DNA of 64,000 nucleotides from Setophaga petechia (Eukaryota > Chordata > Aves > Passeriformes > Parulidae): assembly GCA_024362935.1 (NCBI GenBank), contig JANCRA010000009.1, forward strand, positions 18,483,572-18,547,571, given 5' to 3'. The notes under the pieces were generated by a model. That model did no database searches. It was given only the letters and a program-made list of their open reading frames with translations, and was not told the origin of the DNA. Every line of letters starts with the position of its first letter. Position 1 is the stretch's first letter. Positions 1 to 15,500 of the stretch are shown here, piece by piece. Both the position numbers and the translations under genes were made by a program.

Positions 1-526
1 GATAAGAATCCCACTTAAATTTTAACCCGATGAAGGACCAGTTTTCTCAGTCTGAAGGCAAGCTAAGATAATGTGTACAATTCTCACTTTGCTATAGGTA
101 CTTAGGGATGAGAATGTAAATGTCAACAGTCATTAACTCAATAAGCACATTTCATTTGACATGTGCTTACTTTGCACTCACCTCCACATTTTTAATTTTT
201 CTCCCATATTATTTAAATTCCTGAACACTCCATCATCAAAATCTCCTAACGCTGCTTATTTTTACAATATGATAGCCTATTACAGATACAAAACCTGCAA
301 TATAGCAAACATCTAAATATAAGGCTAGCACAAAACATTCCATATTTTATTAGAAGTTCTATATTTAAATCCTGAAATTATAAAAGAATTGCAACTTTAT
401 TTTTAATTTTAGCAATTTATAATTAATTTTACATATTAATTGCCATCTGCTAGCAATATCAGATTGTAAGGTTACAGGAGCAAGGGAGCACAGACAGGAA
501 GAACTAGAGATAATTACTTTGTTTAC

Positions 527-3500
527 CTGCTGTTGATGTGGTGAATCAGGGTGTAAATTACATCTCGAAGGACAAAAGCCCAGGCTCCTCCTAAACTGTC
601 TTTGATCTCTTTGAGTAACAGACCAACAAACAGGTGATAAATTACAAGAACTCTGTGTTTCTTATACATGTTTTTTGTTTCTGATGCATGCTTACAAAGA
701 GCTAGAAGGATTTTCTGGAATGAATCCTAGAAGTAAATAAAATACGAGCACAAAAAATTATTCATAATGTCAATACAGATATCAAGAAAAAACTTTAAAA
801 ACTTAAAACCTAACATGGGCAAATCAGCTTCATTATTTTTATTGCTTTAAACAAACAAGACCTACAGAGAAACCAATCCCCCAAACAGGACTACAAGCCA
901 TATACCTCTTAATTTTCCTTTCTTTATTCCCCCCACATGAGATATGCTATGCCCATTTTTCAGAAAGCCAAACAATGGTGGCAATGTCTATCAACAGAGA
1001 AACATCAATTAAAAACCACGAAACGTCAGGTAAGAATTCAACCTGTATTTTTTCAAACATAATGTTCATGTGCACAAGATGCACTTTCACAGAACACAGC
1101 ACTGCAGGCTGCAACTGTTAAAACTGTAAACTTATAAAACACTAGGCAGGTAGTGTAACATTTTAAAAAACTTACTCCACTGGCTGGCAGTATTAACTTT
1201 TACACTCAAAAGATTTAGATGAAATATGATTTAGAAATTTTTTTTCCGATTTTTAGATTATTTATAGGTAGGCAAAGGAAGTTGTTGACAATATATGCAA
1301 TAAAACAGCATAACTTTAAACAGATACATTTCTAAGGAACAAACTCAGAAGACAGTAAAATATTTATGATTTATTGCAAGGCTGTATAATTTCCTATGTC
1401 CTCATATTTTGCTTTAACAAATGAAAATCAAGTGTCAAAAAATATCCCTAAGTATAAAATTTTCACAATGTCAGTAAAAGTAAGTACATTTTATATTTTA
1501 ATTGTAAGCTGTATTTAGTTACAATTGACCAAGTATAATTATTTTAGAACATTCTTCAAACACGTGACAAATATGCCACGTACTAAACTGTGACTGGTAC
1601 ACAGAGATTTTAAAATAAAAACCTTTAAAATAATCTACTCTACTTTACATGTATTATATAATGCATATAATTACATAATTTACACAGTTATATAAGACAT
1701 TTTACATACATAATATAATAATTAATGAAGTAATATAATTATATAGTGCACATAACTCTGTCCCTAAATTTAGGACATCTTCCACTTCAAGAGGCAAACA
1801 AATGAATAGAAAAGGGTCTAAGGCTGGTTTTTTGATTCACATAGAAATGATGAAAATGTCTAATTTAACTAAAGGGTACCCATAACAGAAATTTTGCATT
1901 CTATAGGAAATAAATTCATAGTTTTCTTACATCAGACATCATCATACTTACAGGGCTTTTAGAAAGAACTGCTATAATACTTTTTAATTTACTTTTATGG
2001 CAGTTGCTAATATAGTCCAAGGTTGCTGTAATCACAGAAGATGGAAAATGAGGAGGATTAGGAGCAGGATCCAGTTCTCTAAACGAATAAAAAAGAGATT
2101 TATATTTTTCTTCTCAAAAGTCAAACCACTTGTATTTAATATAGTAAGTCTTGATGAATAAACACATTAATTCCTAGAAAATACCTGCTTTCAATAAGAA
2201 GCATCAAAAGCATCCAGAAAAGTGACATGCATCTTATTTTGTATCTGCTTCTTGTTCCTCTATGGCAGCTTTCAAAAGTGTACTTTCTAAACATTCTCTT
2301 ACTTTTTTTTTTGAGAGATGATATTGTTAAAAACCCACACATTTGTCTCATCTAAGGTACTTAGCACAAAAATCGAATTACAATTCATGGCTAAATCTTC
2401 TGCATTATGTAATTGTGGGAACAATTTGGTTGAGGAAAAACAAGGGAGTGAAATTTTCTGGGACCTCAAAAAGAAAAGAAATGCATCATGGTAGTAATAA
2501 AGGCACATAACCTAAGTTTCATCACTCTTATTCTTACCATTTCCTTCTTAAAAAGAGCTTTGTTTACAAGCAGGCACCACAGTTTGTTCATAAACTCACT
2601 ACAAAAAAATTCTTTGAAGAGTTTTTAAATTCTCAGCTATTTAACTTCTGGCAGATTTTCCAAGAAATGTTTTGGACTTTTTCAACTAACTATTTTTACA
2701 ATAAAGGTATCTTCTTCAAGAACTTTATAAATTGCAATGTTTTTCCAAAAAGTTTGTATCTGAACATAAAAATCTGGAAAACTATTAGGCAAATATGGAT
2801 ATTTTAGGACAAAAACAAAGACTGAAAAGGTAATAAACATGAAGATATTTCTGGCATTAGGCTATTTCTATTAATTAGGAATTTGTTTATTTGGCATTGC
2901 ATAACTGATCTCCTTACCAAAGACAAGAGCTGCCACTGCCAGAACCACTAAGAAACAGTTCACTTTCCCTCTCTGTGACTTCAAGTTATTAAAAACCATT
3001 AAATCACTTTAATTTATAGACTAGAATCTGACCAATTTTACAGAGGGCAGTCAATCTAGGTTTGATGTCAATTGGCAGTGCCATAACAGTCCAGATCAAC
3101 GTCACACAACAGCACTCCCTGCCCCCTGTTCATTCCTTCCATTGGCTGCAGTACTACAGTGTAGCCATGATATTTTCTGAAAAATCCCTTTGCCAGGATT
3201 TTTCTCCTGAGAAGCTGAGAGGCCTCAGAGGAAAAGAAAAGCAATAATTATCTGCTGGTGTGGAATGCAACAGGTGCATCTTTGACTGGTCGATGTTGTT
3301 TGTTTCTAATTAATGGCCAATCACAGTCAGCTGGCTTGGACTCTCTGAGAGTCACGAGCTTTTGTTATCATTCCACTCCTTTCCTTGCTAGCCTTCTGAT
3401 GAAATCCTTTCTTCTATTCTTTTAGTATAGTTTTAGTAGATCATTATCTTTTAATATAATAAATCAGCCTTCTGAAACATGGAGTCAAGATTCTCGTCTC

Positions 3501-6500
3501 TTCCCTCATCCTGCAACCCCTGTGAACACCACCACAGCTGGTGACATCGAGTGAAGAAAAATTCCCCATTACAGAGCTTCTCATCCTGACCTTGGGGAGT
3601 AACTACCTGAGGAGGTATGACTATGGTTTATCACTACTAGTAACAATAAACCCTCTCAGCTGCAGGGTTACCTCTTCTTTTGCCTGAAGGGCACATTTTA
3701 ATGCACAATGTTACACAAACACACTCAGCATTTAGAAAATCTGCAAGTATATACCTTATGTATTTACTTAGATGAGACCCTTCTTCAACTGTGGTACCAG
3801 CTGGCTCATGTAAAGTCATCAACAGTTCAACCACAATCTCTGGCAAGTTACTATGAAATAAATTGTCCATTTGCTACAAGAAGAAAAATAGCATTTTAAT
3901 TAGAAAAATGTATTTCAGCCAGAATTATTTCTTTGGCTTCTGAGAAAGCCTACTTGTCTAGATTCTCTACTTGTTCCATCATCCATGACATACAATTCAT
4001 TCATAAATTAAGCCTGGTTAAGTTTCTCTATGGTAGCAACAGATAGAACAATCTGCTTTCCTACAGTATATAGAAAAAAAAAAGTTTCACTTTACTACTA
4101 GTTTTGAACATAGAGTCTGCCACTCTGGAGAAGATGACTCATCATAAAGCATGAACAAAATATTTTAAGAGGAAAATGTGACAGATATATGACAGAGAAA
4201 CTCACGGCTGTACAATGAATGGAAAAAAAATTATTGCATTATGAAAAAAATTATGCTTCAGTCAACTTTCCGCCTTAAAGTTTCTATTGAACAGCTCCTT
4301 GAAATCCTTGGGATAAAATTTCATCTAGTTTGTATTTAATAAAATATTACTTTTGCACCTATAAATCTTAACTATTTACATAATATATACACTTTCTTTC
4401 TGGTCTGTTAAACACCATAAAACTCAACTTACACATTTTAAATGGATACCTGTTTTCCTAAGCAGTTTTCATCCTTAAGCATGTCATAGACTTTAGAAGC
4501 CATTTCTCTTTGCTCTGCTACTTCACTCTTTTCATGGCTTGGATAGACAAAGTATGGGAGGATATTGACAAGTAACTTTGGAAAGCAGTCTGCCAGAACT
4601 TGTCTCCAGTCCTTCTCAATCTTGTTGGCAAGTGATTTCATGTCTTCAAACTGACTTCTAATCACCAGGTGCGGAACCAAAACTTTGTAACAAGACCTAC
4701 ATGTAGTAAATAAATTTCCAAAATGTCCTTAAATTACTTTCTAAAAAAACCTTGAGCATCACATAGTAAATACCATTTCTCTACTGTATAACTAAACTTC
4801 CAATCATTGTTTAGCTACTGCTACACACACATACACAAAAAAAGAAAATCTTACCTGCATAAATATAATACACATGATGCTTGGAATACATTTCAAAAGC
4901 TCTCAATATATCACCTTACAAAAAAATCCTGATGCATTGCTACATTTAGCAACTTGAGACCCTGTATCATAATTGTACATAAAATCTAAATAATACTTTC
5001 ATCATATAGTAAACTCACCTGTAAAACTCCTCAAGGCTAGTATAGTTCAGAAGAACATAAGGAAAAGCAGACAGGCTATATGCAGTATCATTTATTTTCA
5101 GCCACTCCATCACCAAATAGTCTAAATGTGATGTCATGAAGTCTTCTATACTTTTGTAGCCAAAAATGTCAGACACTTTTTTCAAAACCTGAAATGCATG
5201 AATTAATAATGCAAAAATAACATAGCTAGTAGATGGTATTATGGCAAACTGACAATATTACACCTCCATGTGTACCGTGCAGCCTTTTAATGAATATTTG
5301 TGTAACTCTGCCCCTCTTTAGCATAAATAATTTTATTATTTGTATTGCCATATCTCAGGAGATCCTGGAGTGCAATCCAGGAACTACAACTAACCTATAT
5401 GAGTAAAGAAAGCATGGCGAGTACTCATTTTGCAGGGTACAGACTGTGTGCAAAAACATGAAGCAAGCAGTGAATAGAAAGAAAGGATAAAAGGAACACG
5501 TGCACTTAAATTCTTGGTATGAAAGGCTGATGTATAAACAGCAATCATTTCAGTACACCCTTGTGAACTTCAAAATAGAATTCCACTAGACACATATCAT
5601 CTTCCAATATACTGCATTTATTTTACATATTTTCCACATAAGAAAACTTGCTTCCTCTGGGTAGAATAATTTTTTTAAATGAGATCTGCAATATTCAGCA
5701 TATAAAAGCCTATTTGTATTTCAGATCTGTGCTTTGAACATACAAGATTTGACATTACAATTGCCTTTCATGATTTTATTATTTCTATGTAAGTCATTAA
5801 ATATAAAGACAAATTAATTCAATAATGTAAGTACCATATTAGTTACACCTTTACAATATTTAACAAATTTCAATACTGAGGAAAACACCTTGTAGTCTTC
5901 TAATTTTAACCTAACCTTAATTTATAACCTAAATATCAAATGAAATATCAGACTTGCCTTTTTCACAAGGTGAGGCTCTAATCCATTCTCTTTCACAGAC
6001 TGGCAAATAGCAAACAGAGCTTGCTTTTCACAGACTGGGCTGCAGCACAGAACCATGGTTATAAGCATCAGCAAAACTGCTTTTCCATTACTCTGTTTGT
6101 CCAAAAGCTCTTCAGGACTTGCATCACCCCTGACCTACAATAAGAAATCATGAAGACCTTGAGCAAATATTCCGTTAAAGCAATTTCCTAGTTAATAAAT
6201 CAGCATAAATAATGTAAAATAAAGGGCACTGACATAAATACTGCTGAACAAGTCAAGTCTTCTTTTTTGACTCCTTGAGGCATATAGGGAAGAACTGCCT
6301 TGCTATTTAAATGCAGTCCCCCCCTATTAAAGCATTGCGTTGACAAGCGATGAGTTTAAATAAAAGTTACAAGAAACTGCAGTGAAAGGAGAAAAGCTAA
6401 CAGACACCACCAAGCTGAGGGGACAGAACAAGGACCCAAAGCAACACAGAAATCAGATGATGAAAAATAGTTGGAGGTGACAGTACAGAGGGATGAAAAA

Positions 6501-9500
6501 GATGACAGAGAGAGGAGGCCTCAGCAGCAAGGCCACAGCAGACAAAGGGAAGAGAAATGACATGCACGTAGGTAACAGCATGACAGAAAAAGAGGGAAAA
6601 TGATGAAGTAGACGACTTTACATGGTAGCAAGGAAGGAGGAAAACTGAAAGACACTAAAAGAAAAATTAAGAAATTCTACAGTACTGCATCACACTGTTG
6701 TATTTCCAGTCACTGCACCGAAGTGTAACTTTTCCTTCACTTGAAGCTTCTTCTGAATAGCTCAAATTTGAAGCAAATATCAGTTTTGTGCTCTTAATAC
6801 CACTGGAAACATGATCTTTCTGAAATTTACAAATCTGGTTTTATACTGTGTAAACACATTATTTAATTTACACTGCTCTTTATTAATTATTTATATGTTT
6901 TCTAGACTATTGAGGCTACATTTTTTCTGCAATTCCTAAGTGTTACAGTACTGAACCTGCCAACAACAAATAGTATGATAGAGAAGTTTGAAACATAGAG
7001 TTTACAAATTTACAAACTTCTAATGTGGGCAAAACCATGAGTGACTGGATATGAAAGGAATTCCATATCACTTTGTTTCACGAGCTCAGATTATGAGAAG
7101 TCCAGAAGAATTAGTATTTTCAGAAAACTAAACATGATGATGTTAAAGGTAATTTTATTCAAAACATCCAAACTAGGCAAAACCTAATGACTAGATATTG
7201 GTTACCAGATTGCTCATTCCTTCCTGAACTCTGAGGTAGGCATTCTCAAAAGCCTTTTGTTGAAGCCTCAGGGGAAGAGGTCTTGACATTCCAGAAGAAT
7301 CTCGCTGCTTCACATCTTGAAACAAACTTTAAAAAAAATGAACAATAATTATAAGCATAACACCACAGAATTTCTGTATGTTGTACATACCATTAAGATT
7401 CTGATTTTCTGAATATAATTATTTTTGTCTCCATTGCCTTATATAGATTTTTCTTTATTTTCTTATAGAGCAGTTTCTCTTTCTATATTGATCTCTCACA
7501 TCACAGAATAATTGAAATGCAAAGTTGGAACACTTCAACAAAATTTTATAGGCTTTTATATTCTGACAAGACTGCAGTTCCAGAGGTATTGAAAACAGCA
7601 GCTATGCAGTAGCAGAAGTGACATCCAGTTAAGTGAAATTAGGCATTACTCCTAGAAACAGAAACAATATCTATATTATCACCTGGTAATTGACTTTGCA
7701 GCAAGAATTCGAACTTTATGGTGACTGTCTGCAAGGAAATGTGGGAATGCATCACTTACAGGGAGATCTTCATTTTTCACATTAAGGATTGCCCACTTGC
7801 AATGAGGATCAACCTGAAGAAAATTAATATTGTGATTCAAAATGTACAGAAGATAGACTGCAATATGCAAAAGATATTTACATACTGTTTTTAAGTACAT
7901 CTTAAATAAATATTTAGTATGCTAATGAATGTCAGAAAATCTGGGATTACCTCCAGCAGGGTTTTCAGGCAATTTAAAAGGGCCACTCTTACTGATGCTG
8001 TGCACTTCCCTCCTTGAGATAAATGCCTAAAACAAGGAATACTCAATTAACAGAAAAAGTTGTCCACAATTTTGAGAAACAGTCTAGCAAGTTCGTTTCT
8101 GCTGCTCACAGTTGACTCTTTTGTGCTCCATGGACATGTCTGGGAGGATTTGACATTTTTATTGGTAATTGCAGACAGCATTCTTTTCAGGTTGCTGAAA
8201 TTCAGCCCTTGTCATAATTACTGATACAATTCAGCAAAGAATCAGTCCTTGTTTATATACAGCAGTGTAGTGTTTATTATTCTGGTACCATCTTAAGGAT
8301 TAATTTTTTGCTACAAATATAGCATGACACAGAAAATCTGAGAAGTTAAATGGTGCATAAAGATTCCACAGTACACAAAAACAAGACAAAAAAAACCCCA
8401 AGCAAGACACAGACAGCACTACAGTCTTTTTACTGATAGCAAAGATAAAAATAAAAATCAAAAATTTTATGTCCAACAGACTCCTGCATTAAGTAACATA
8501 CCAAAATGCTCCAACAACTGTCAAAAACTGTCCTTTGGCATTCCCTGCCTCTTCAGTAGGTTCTTTGAACTGGGCCAACCCTGCTGCTATAGGGAGCAAA
8601 TTATTTAGGATTACTTTACAAACTTCTTGATCTCGACGATAAAAAGAACACACAGTACTGGAAAGAAAGAAAGAAAAAATATGTTGAAAAAGCCACCAAA
8701 TCCCCTGAAACACATGTAAAACATGCTGAATAGTTTCTTTCTTACGAGAGAGGCTTAAGAAGCATCTCAACATCAACTGCAGGCAAGAGGTGTTCTTCAG
8801 TAGGGAGCTCCTTCAACAGGATCAAGTACTGTGGAATAAAAAACCCAAATGGAATAAAAAGCCCAAACAAAACTAAAACGATGAACAGTACTTGGAAGAA
8901 TAAGTAGTCAAAAAGAAAAATTATGAACTGTTTTGTGAAGTCTTACACAAAACCATACAGGAAGACACCTATCATCAGCAATTGCATGCTTGACTGGTCA
9001 TCTTTTCATGCAAAAAAAGATGACCAGTCAATCTTTTGATTACACAGCAATACAGATCATCAAACTTTTACTTCTGGCAGTAAAAAATATACCCTTTGTA
9101 AACTAAGCCACAGATATTATTTCTACTGCAGAGACTATTTCTAGTTCTTTAACAAATAATTCATAGTAAAGGCAAGATATATATTTTTCTCAACTCTTCA
9201 TTTTCTGGCTGAACAAATTTGAACTGCTGTTTTCCTGACTACAACACACTTCAAAACACCAAATGGAGCCATTTTAAGTCTTCCCAGGGGACTGATGACA
9301 GGAGAAAGACAATGTGCAATAGAGAAGACTATGCAAATTTAGTAACAGTACAATTACAGAAGTGAGTCTGCTGTAAACACCCCTGAGACTCACCATGTGC
9401 AGATGCAGTGGCTTAGTGCTGTCAAAGACACTGCCTTCAGTCAGCATTAACAGACTCCTCCGAATATCACAGGCTCGGAAGCTCAGTGTCTGAACTCGGA

Positions 9501-12500
9501 CTGTGGTTACACAAATACATAAGAACCTCACAATTTCGAGGAGAAGTAAATCCTGCTTTGTCAACTGCTCTTCAGCTAATGGGCTCAAAGCACCTGGAAG
9601 CAAGATTTTCATGTAAGAAATGCTTCTCCAAAGGCAACAGAAGAGGTGGTAACATTTTAAGTCTTTGCAAAACTAATATTCTCAAAAAAGATAAGAGTAC
9701 AAGCAACCTTTGTGTTCATTTGTTATTGAGCAGCTAGGGCATTTTAAGTAAGAATTTAAAACAAAAGGTAACATCAGTACTTGTAGCTCCTAACAGCAAT
9801 AAACAGACAGATTTATGCTCCTGTCCCTCTGAAGGTCCAGATATAGTGTCAGAAATTATTGATCAGGAGAAAGAGAAAAGTTAAATAGGACTATTTTTAA
9901 ATTAATGAAGCACAATCTAATGAGAGGCAAGTATTCTATAGACACTTTTTCTAGTCTTTTCTATGCCAAAACTTCTGTCTGACTCTGAAAAAGTTAGTGT
10001 CTCTTCTTGCCTTTTTTGATCTATAAAATTACATGACTCCTTTCTAAATGAGCTCGAACACTTCATTAACATCTTTAAAGTACTGATGAAAATTATAACT
10101 GCTTAGAAAGTACCTAGTTCAACCACTACCTGCTTCAACTACTAATAATGCAGCATAATTTTGTACCTTAGTAAGTTTCAAGCAAAGAGATATTTGCAAA
10201 AACAAGCTTTTGGAAGTAGTTTGGAGGTAGAAAATACTTGCCTGTTACAGTTTGCATATCACCAGATTCATTTGTATCACTGATGTCAGTCACTGAATGA
10301 TCATCAAACAAACCATCAGATGCCTGGTTATCTACTTCCATAATACTCTCGTCAGGATCATTCCTGAGATCCACTTCTCCCAGTACACTTGGCTTTCCAG
10401 TAACTGTCATCTGACAAAAACACCACAGCCTTTTACAGTTGCTTTTTAGGGGCAGAAGAAACACCACAGACATAGCACAAGGAAAGACACTGCAGTTTTC
10501 CAGTGAACTAGAACAGGTGAAGACAGTTAGGTGACACAGAATTGATGAATTTCATCCTTTGTGATAAACCTGTTTTCTATACATTGTCTATACATTCCCT
10601 TTAGGATAGAAGCTTCCTCAGACAGATACTGATCTCTGCATTCTAGATTCTGCCAAGGACAGTGTTAGTTTTTAAAAAAATAGTTTTTTCCATAAAACTC
10701 ACCAACTTCTCACCATACTTCATAATTAGAAAGAAATGAAAAGGAAGCATGTGGCTTTCTGAGGGCAAATTAATTACTACTTTCCCTACTAGATGGCAAG
10801 TTAACGCATGGCAAAACCCCCAGCTCTTCCTCATCTGAAAAGTAGGAATTTGCCTACCAAGACCTGACTACAGCACCACGTGCCAAAAAGAAATTTTAAG
10901 AATAGTGCAGTGGGAAAGGAGTAATTTACAGTAAGATTTAATACATGATAAACACAAAAACCCCAGCTCCCTTACAAGTGCATTAACGTTAACCATCTAG
11001 TTGTATACAATTCTTTTGTGTACACCTCTACTGCAAGGAAGTATTAAAATCATGAAAAACAGCATAAATTTGTTTTTTAATGTGAGCTGGAATGTTCACC
11101 TTGATCAACTGTTATTCATCTGCTCTTCTTTTTACACTAAGCATGTGTTCAAATGCTAAACAGAAATGCTTCTGTTTAGAATTTTCTATAAAACTCAATG
11201 TATTTCAATTTATTTTCTTCAGTAATATGTATCTTGTTTGCTTGGCCTCCAGACTACTGTGCTGTAAAAACAATCCCCTCACAGGAGAGCATTGCATTCA
11301 GAAACAGACAGAATGTACTTACCAGATTCTTGCAAATATCTATCAGATCATTCATAAATTTTGATGTTAACAAACGCAGGAATATATTAGACAGCATCTT
11401 ATTAGCACTGTACTGTAAGGAAGTAAGAGATACAGATAGCTTAATTAATTATTTTCAGGAATTAAAGGTATGATATACTCAATTTCCAGATCTCATTAAT
11501 GAAGAAGGAAATTTAAAGTCCTTTATAAACTTTACCTTGGTACAATTGCACAAACATTTTGTACACTGCATTATCAAGGTCCTCAGTGTGTTGATCTGGG
11601 TATCTTCATTTAGTTTGTTTTTAGACTGGGAAATGCTTTCTCCAGCATAATGAATGAGAGACTAGCAAAAATACAACATGGTTAGAAAACCCCAGTGAAA
11701 TGCCCTTACACACTGGCACCTACACAGTACACAAATTTTTACAAAAGGAAAGGGTTCTCATTCATACAGCTTTGATATTCATAGTGTGCATCAATGAACC
11801 CACTTTTTTTTTCTGGTATTTTTGTTGTGTTCATTTTGCTCAAGTAGCGACAAAACCATGGCTTAGGCATGCTTGAAACACTAGTATTTTCATCACAAAA
11901 GAAAAATACAGCACATCTCCACAAAGTGTAAATTTTGGGGTTCTGTATTTAAGCCAGGAACCACCTCAGATAGTGTTAATAATAAAAATAATAGCAATAG
12001 CGGTCTACATACTGGTTTGAACCATCAAATTATCTTAAACTCCTGAATAAAAACCTACAAAAAAGGACTTGTTCTCCTATAATCTGTCCTTTGTCTACAT
12101 GTCCATGACTTCCATTTTTTGGAAAGTTGTGACTCAGAAATGTATCAATATTTAGAATAATCTCAGCTGCAAAATTCATGATCTGGTGTACTGACAGAAT
12201 TTCAGTGACTCCTCTCTTTCAGCAGCAGAAACTTATTTAAACCTCTCTAAGCTGCCTTTTTCTGAGGAGACACCTGTGCTCTGAAAATGTGCCAATACAA
12301 ATAGAATTTTATGAATTAGTTAATATTCAATGGTTTTTTTAATTTTTAATAGGTCCCAAAAGCATTACTGCTTACCTTAGCTTTCTGGAACAACTCTGAC
12401 TTACAGGCATCCTCCTCTTTAAAAATACCAGTGTAGCAATAGCAGCCCAGAACGCCAGCCAAGAGACTGACACATCGGACGAGGTGCTCAGCAGCAACAA

Positions 12501-15500
12501 CCTTAGACTAAATCAAATACACAGTATCAATACCAGCAGTTCATCACCACAAAATACAGACTCCATACACTTTGCCTTGGAAATAGATTGTTTGGGGGCA
12601 CAAACGTAAGGATGCAACAACAATTTCTAACTTACCTTAGGACCGCAACTGCTTAAAAGCTTTTCTGACATTGCTAAAAGGCAGTTCTCCAGTGTTTCCC
12701 TAAGATTTTGGTTGATGACAAGCCTTGAACCAGTCATATTTTTATCTGCAACATTTACTCCAAAGTTAGTGAAAATATCCATTGCATCAAATGTAGTCTG
12801 CAGGTACAGCTCTTCAACATCAGAAAAATTATTTTCTTCTTTCCCTTGCACACGTTGCTCACTTGAAGAAGAGACACAGTTTTTACTTTAGCAGCCAGTA
12901 TATAACTTAAAAGTCTGAAATACTATTATTTAAATATACAGGAAATATACAAAAGCAAAATAAAATATTTTATGTTCTTGTGCTTCCAAACCCTGGTTGA
13001 CCTTTACTTTCTGACATGACTTTTACTGGGGAATGGACAATACCATTCCAGCTCTAACTGAACTGTAAGGAAACATGAAGCCTGCACACAGATCACATCT
13101 TCTCCTACAGTTATGGAGCAGCATCTGCTTTGTGTTAGGGTCCCTGACCTCAGCCTACTTGACACAGCTGAAGCAGAAATCCACAAAGCCCCTGAAACTA
13201 GTATTTTTAACTTCTAGTAGGTAAGTCTTATCTTTAACTTCTAGTATGTAAATCTTATCTTGCCTCAGAACAAGTTACACACATTTTAGTCTTATAAAGA
13301 GGAAACTGGATATAGTCCAAAGCACTGATGAAAGATGCAGCAGCATTCCTAGCTTAAGTATCTGTAATGATTAATTTGAAAACATACCATTTAGCATCAT
13401 TTTGGAAAAAGATCATGGAGGCTCTGCAGTTCTTCATTGTAAGGCTCACAAGAATTTTTTGCAATATAAGATGAGGATAATCACTGTAAGAAAGAAAATG
13501 TTTTCGTATTTTCTTCTAATCAGACAAGCTCTTAGGATTCCTGAAGCACACACAAACATTGACTGGATTAACAGGGTATCTTCAATGAAATTTAAGTTTT
13601 CACTGAAGATTTCTAATCCATAGATCACATATCTGCCATGATATGGACAGATAACCAAATTATATTCCCAGAATGACATTCTACAGGAAGCTGAAAAACC
13701 TTACAGATTCTGCTTAAGCTTTAATAGAACAGAATCCTGCATTAATATAATACGTTTTTCCCTGCAAAATTTTTTGTGTTACAGGGTGAGCTTACATGTA
13801 AAATTATGCCACAAAAACTTTACCTGAGGAGCACAGGAGGCAACTCTGCACATTCTTCTATTTCTTCCTCCAAGTAGGTGGACAGGAGCCATTTCATTAT
13901 TGCCTCCCTTAACAAAGAACCCAGATTTCTTTCAGAACTATTCTGTTCCATTCCTATGTCCAAATTTTCTGGCACTGAATAGGCAGACATCACTAATGAT
14001 AAACAACATACAGCAGAACTGTAACAAAAATGGAACAGGAGATCTGTGAGAAACCATGTGGTATTTGTTGATTAGAACTCTTAAGCAAAGTGAGTATTTC
14101 TGCATGCACAGGAAGCATCAAGTACATAGGCAAGTTAAAAAACATGCACACTGGTCAACCCCCTCATTAAAATTTTTGCATTTTCATTTCTCTTGGCTAT
14201 TACAGACATTTCCTACCTATCTTAAAGACTAAGTCAGAGAACTTATTTCAGAATAAAAATTCAGAAGAAAACATGCTTCTTAACTTCAAAAAATCAACAT
14301 TTATCTGTCAGATCTTTAAATTTTTTCATCCATTTTAAATTTTAGTATATTCTAAGTGTGAAGATGATTGCCTCTTCTGCCTCTGCTTTCAGTCTTTTTA
14401 CATATTTATGATATTTTCAAATGCTTAGAACACAAATGTGTGCAGTTCTTAAGCAGAAATACAGTCACAACAACAATTATACTGAGTAACACAGTAAAGA
14501 GAAATGTGGATCGGACACAAGACACTATCCTTGATTCGATTTTACCTTGAAGGTTTGCATGCAGGTCCTGAAAATATCTTCCAGAGCTCTCTATCTGTTA
14601 CAACAAGATTCCCTTGGATCATAGCTCCAAGCAGCCCAAAACTCTCCACTTCAATTTGCTGAAGGCTAATGCTACGAATGGTAAGAGTCCAGATCTTTGC
14701 CCAGGCTCTCTGGAGCTCCAACTTGTGGGTGCTTTTCAAATCAGTTTTCTGGTTTTGACACAAAGCCACCTCTGTGAGACACCTCAGCACGTAGGGGGTC
14801 CTTTCTCCTCGGCGCTGCTGAGGCAGTAACTGGTGAAGGACATTGAGTAAGGCAGGCAGCTCACTGTTAGGAATACTCATGGGATACTTGGATATTAGCT
14901 GACTTGTAATCTGTAACCTTGAAAACACAAAGTGAAGCAATTAATACCAAATATACAAAAATTTGCACTTTCAGAAATAAATTAACAAACAAACAAAGCC
15001 TTCTTCAATTGCCATTTCTCATTTACATTTTACAGTATGAAGGTGATTTGTTTACTATCAAAAGTTAAAGATCCAGTATTTCTACCATTTTCACTTGTAA
15101 AAACTCATCTAGCCTCACTATCACTAACAGTTTCTTACAGTTCAGAGGTCCCTCATGGCAAACAAAATATCACTCAATCAAGGTCCAAGGTAAGAAGCCA
15201 GGCCTTGGAACAGTTTTCAGAACAGGTATTACAGAAAACTGTGAACTAGATCAAAATGGCCAAACTCTTAAAGGTTACTGTACCATGACACAGTCATCTT
15301 AGAGCAACTTTCCAAATGCTCTGACATTCTAAGTCCACTGCCTAGATATATAATCACAGCATGTCCAGGCACCCAACTTAAATGCACAACATATTCAGGA
15401 GAATGTTAAATGTAAAAAGATGTCTGGAGTGATACTTTTTCCATGTAAAGATGTTATTACCAAGGTATGACATCAAAATCCTTCTGGGATCTCTGCATGT

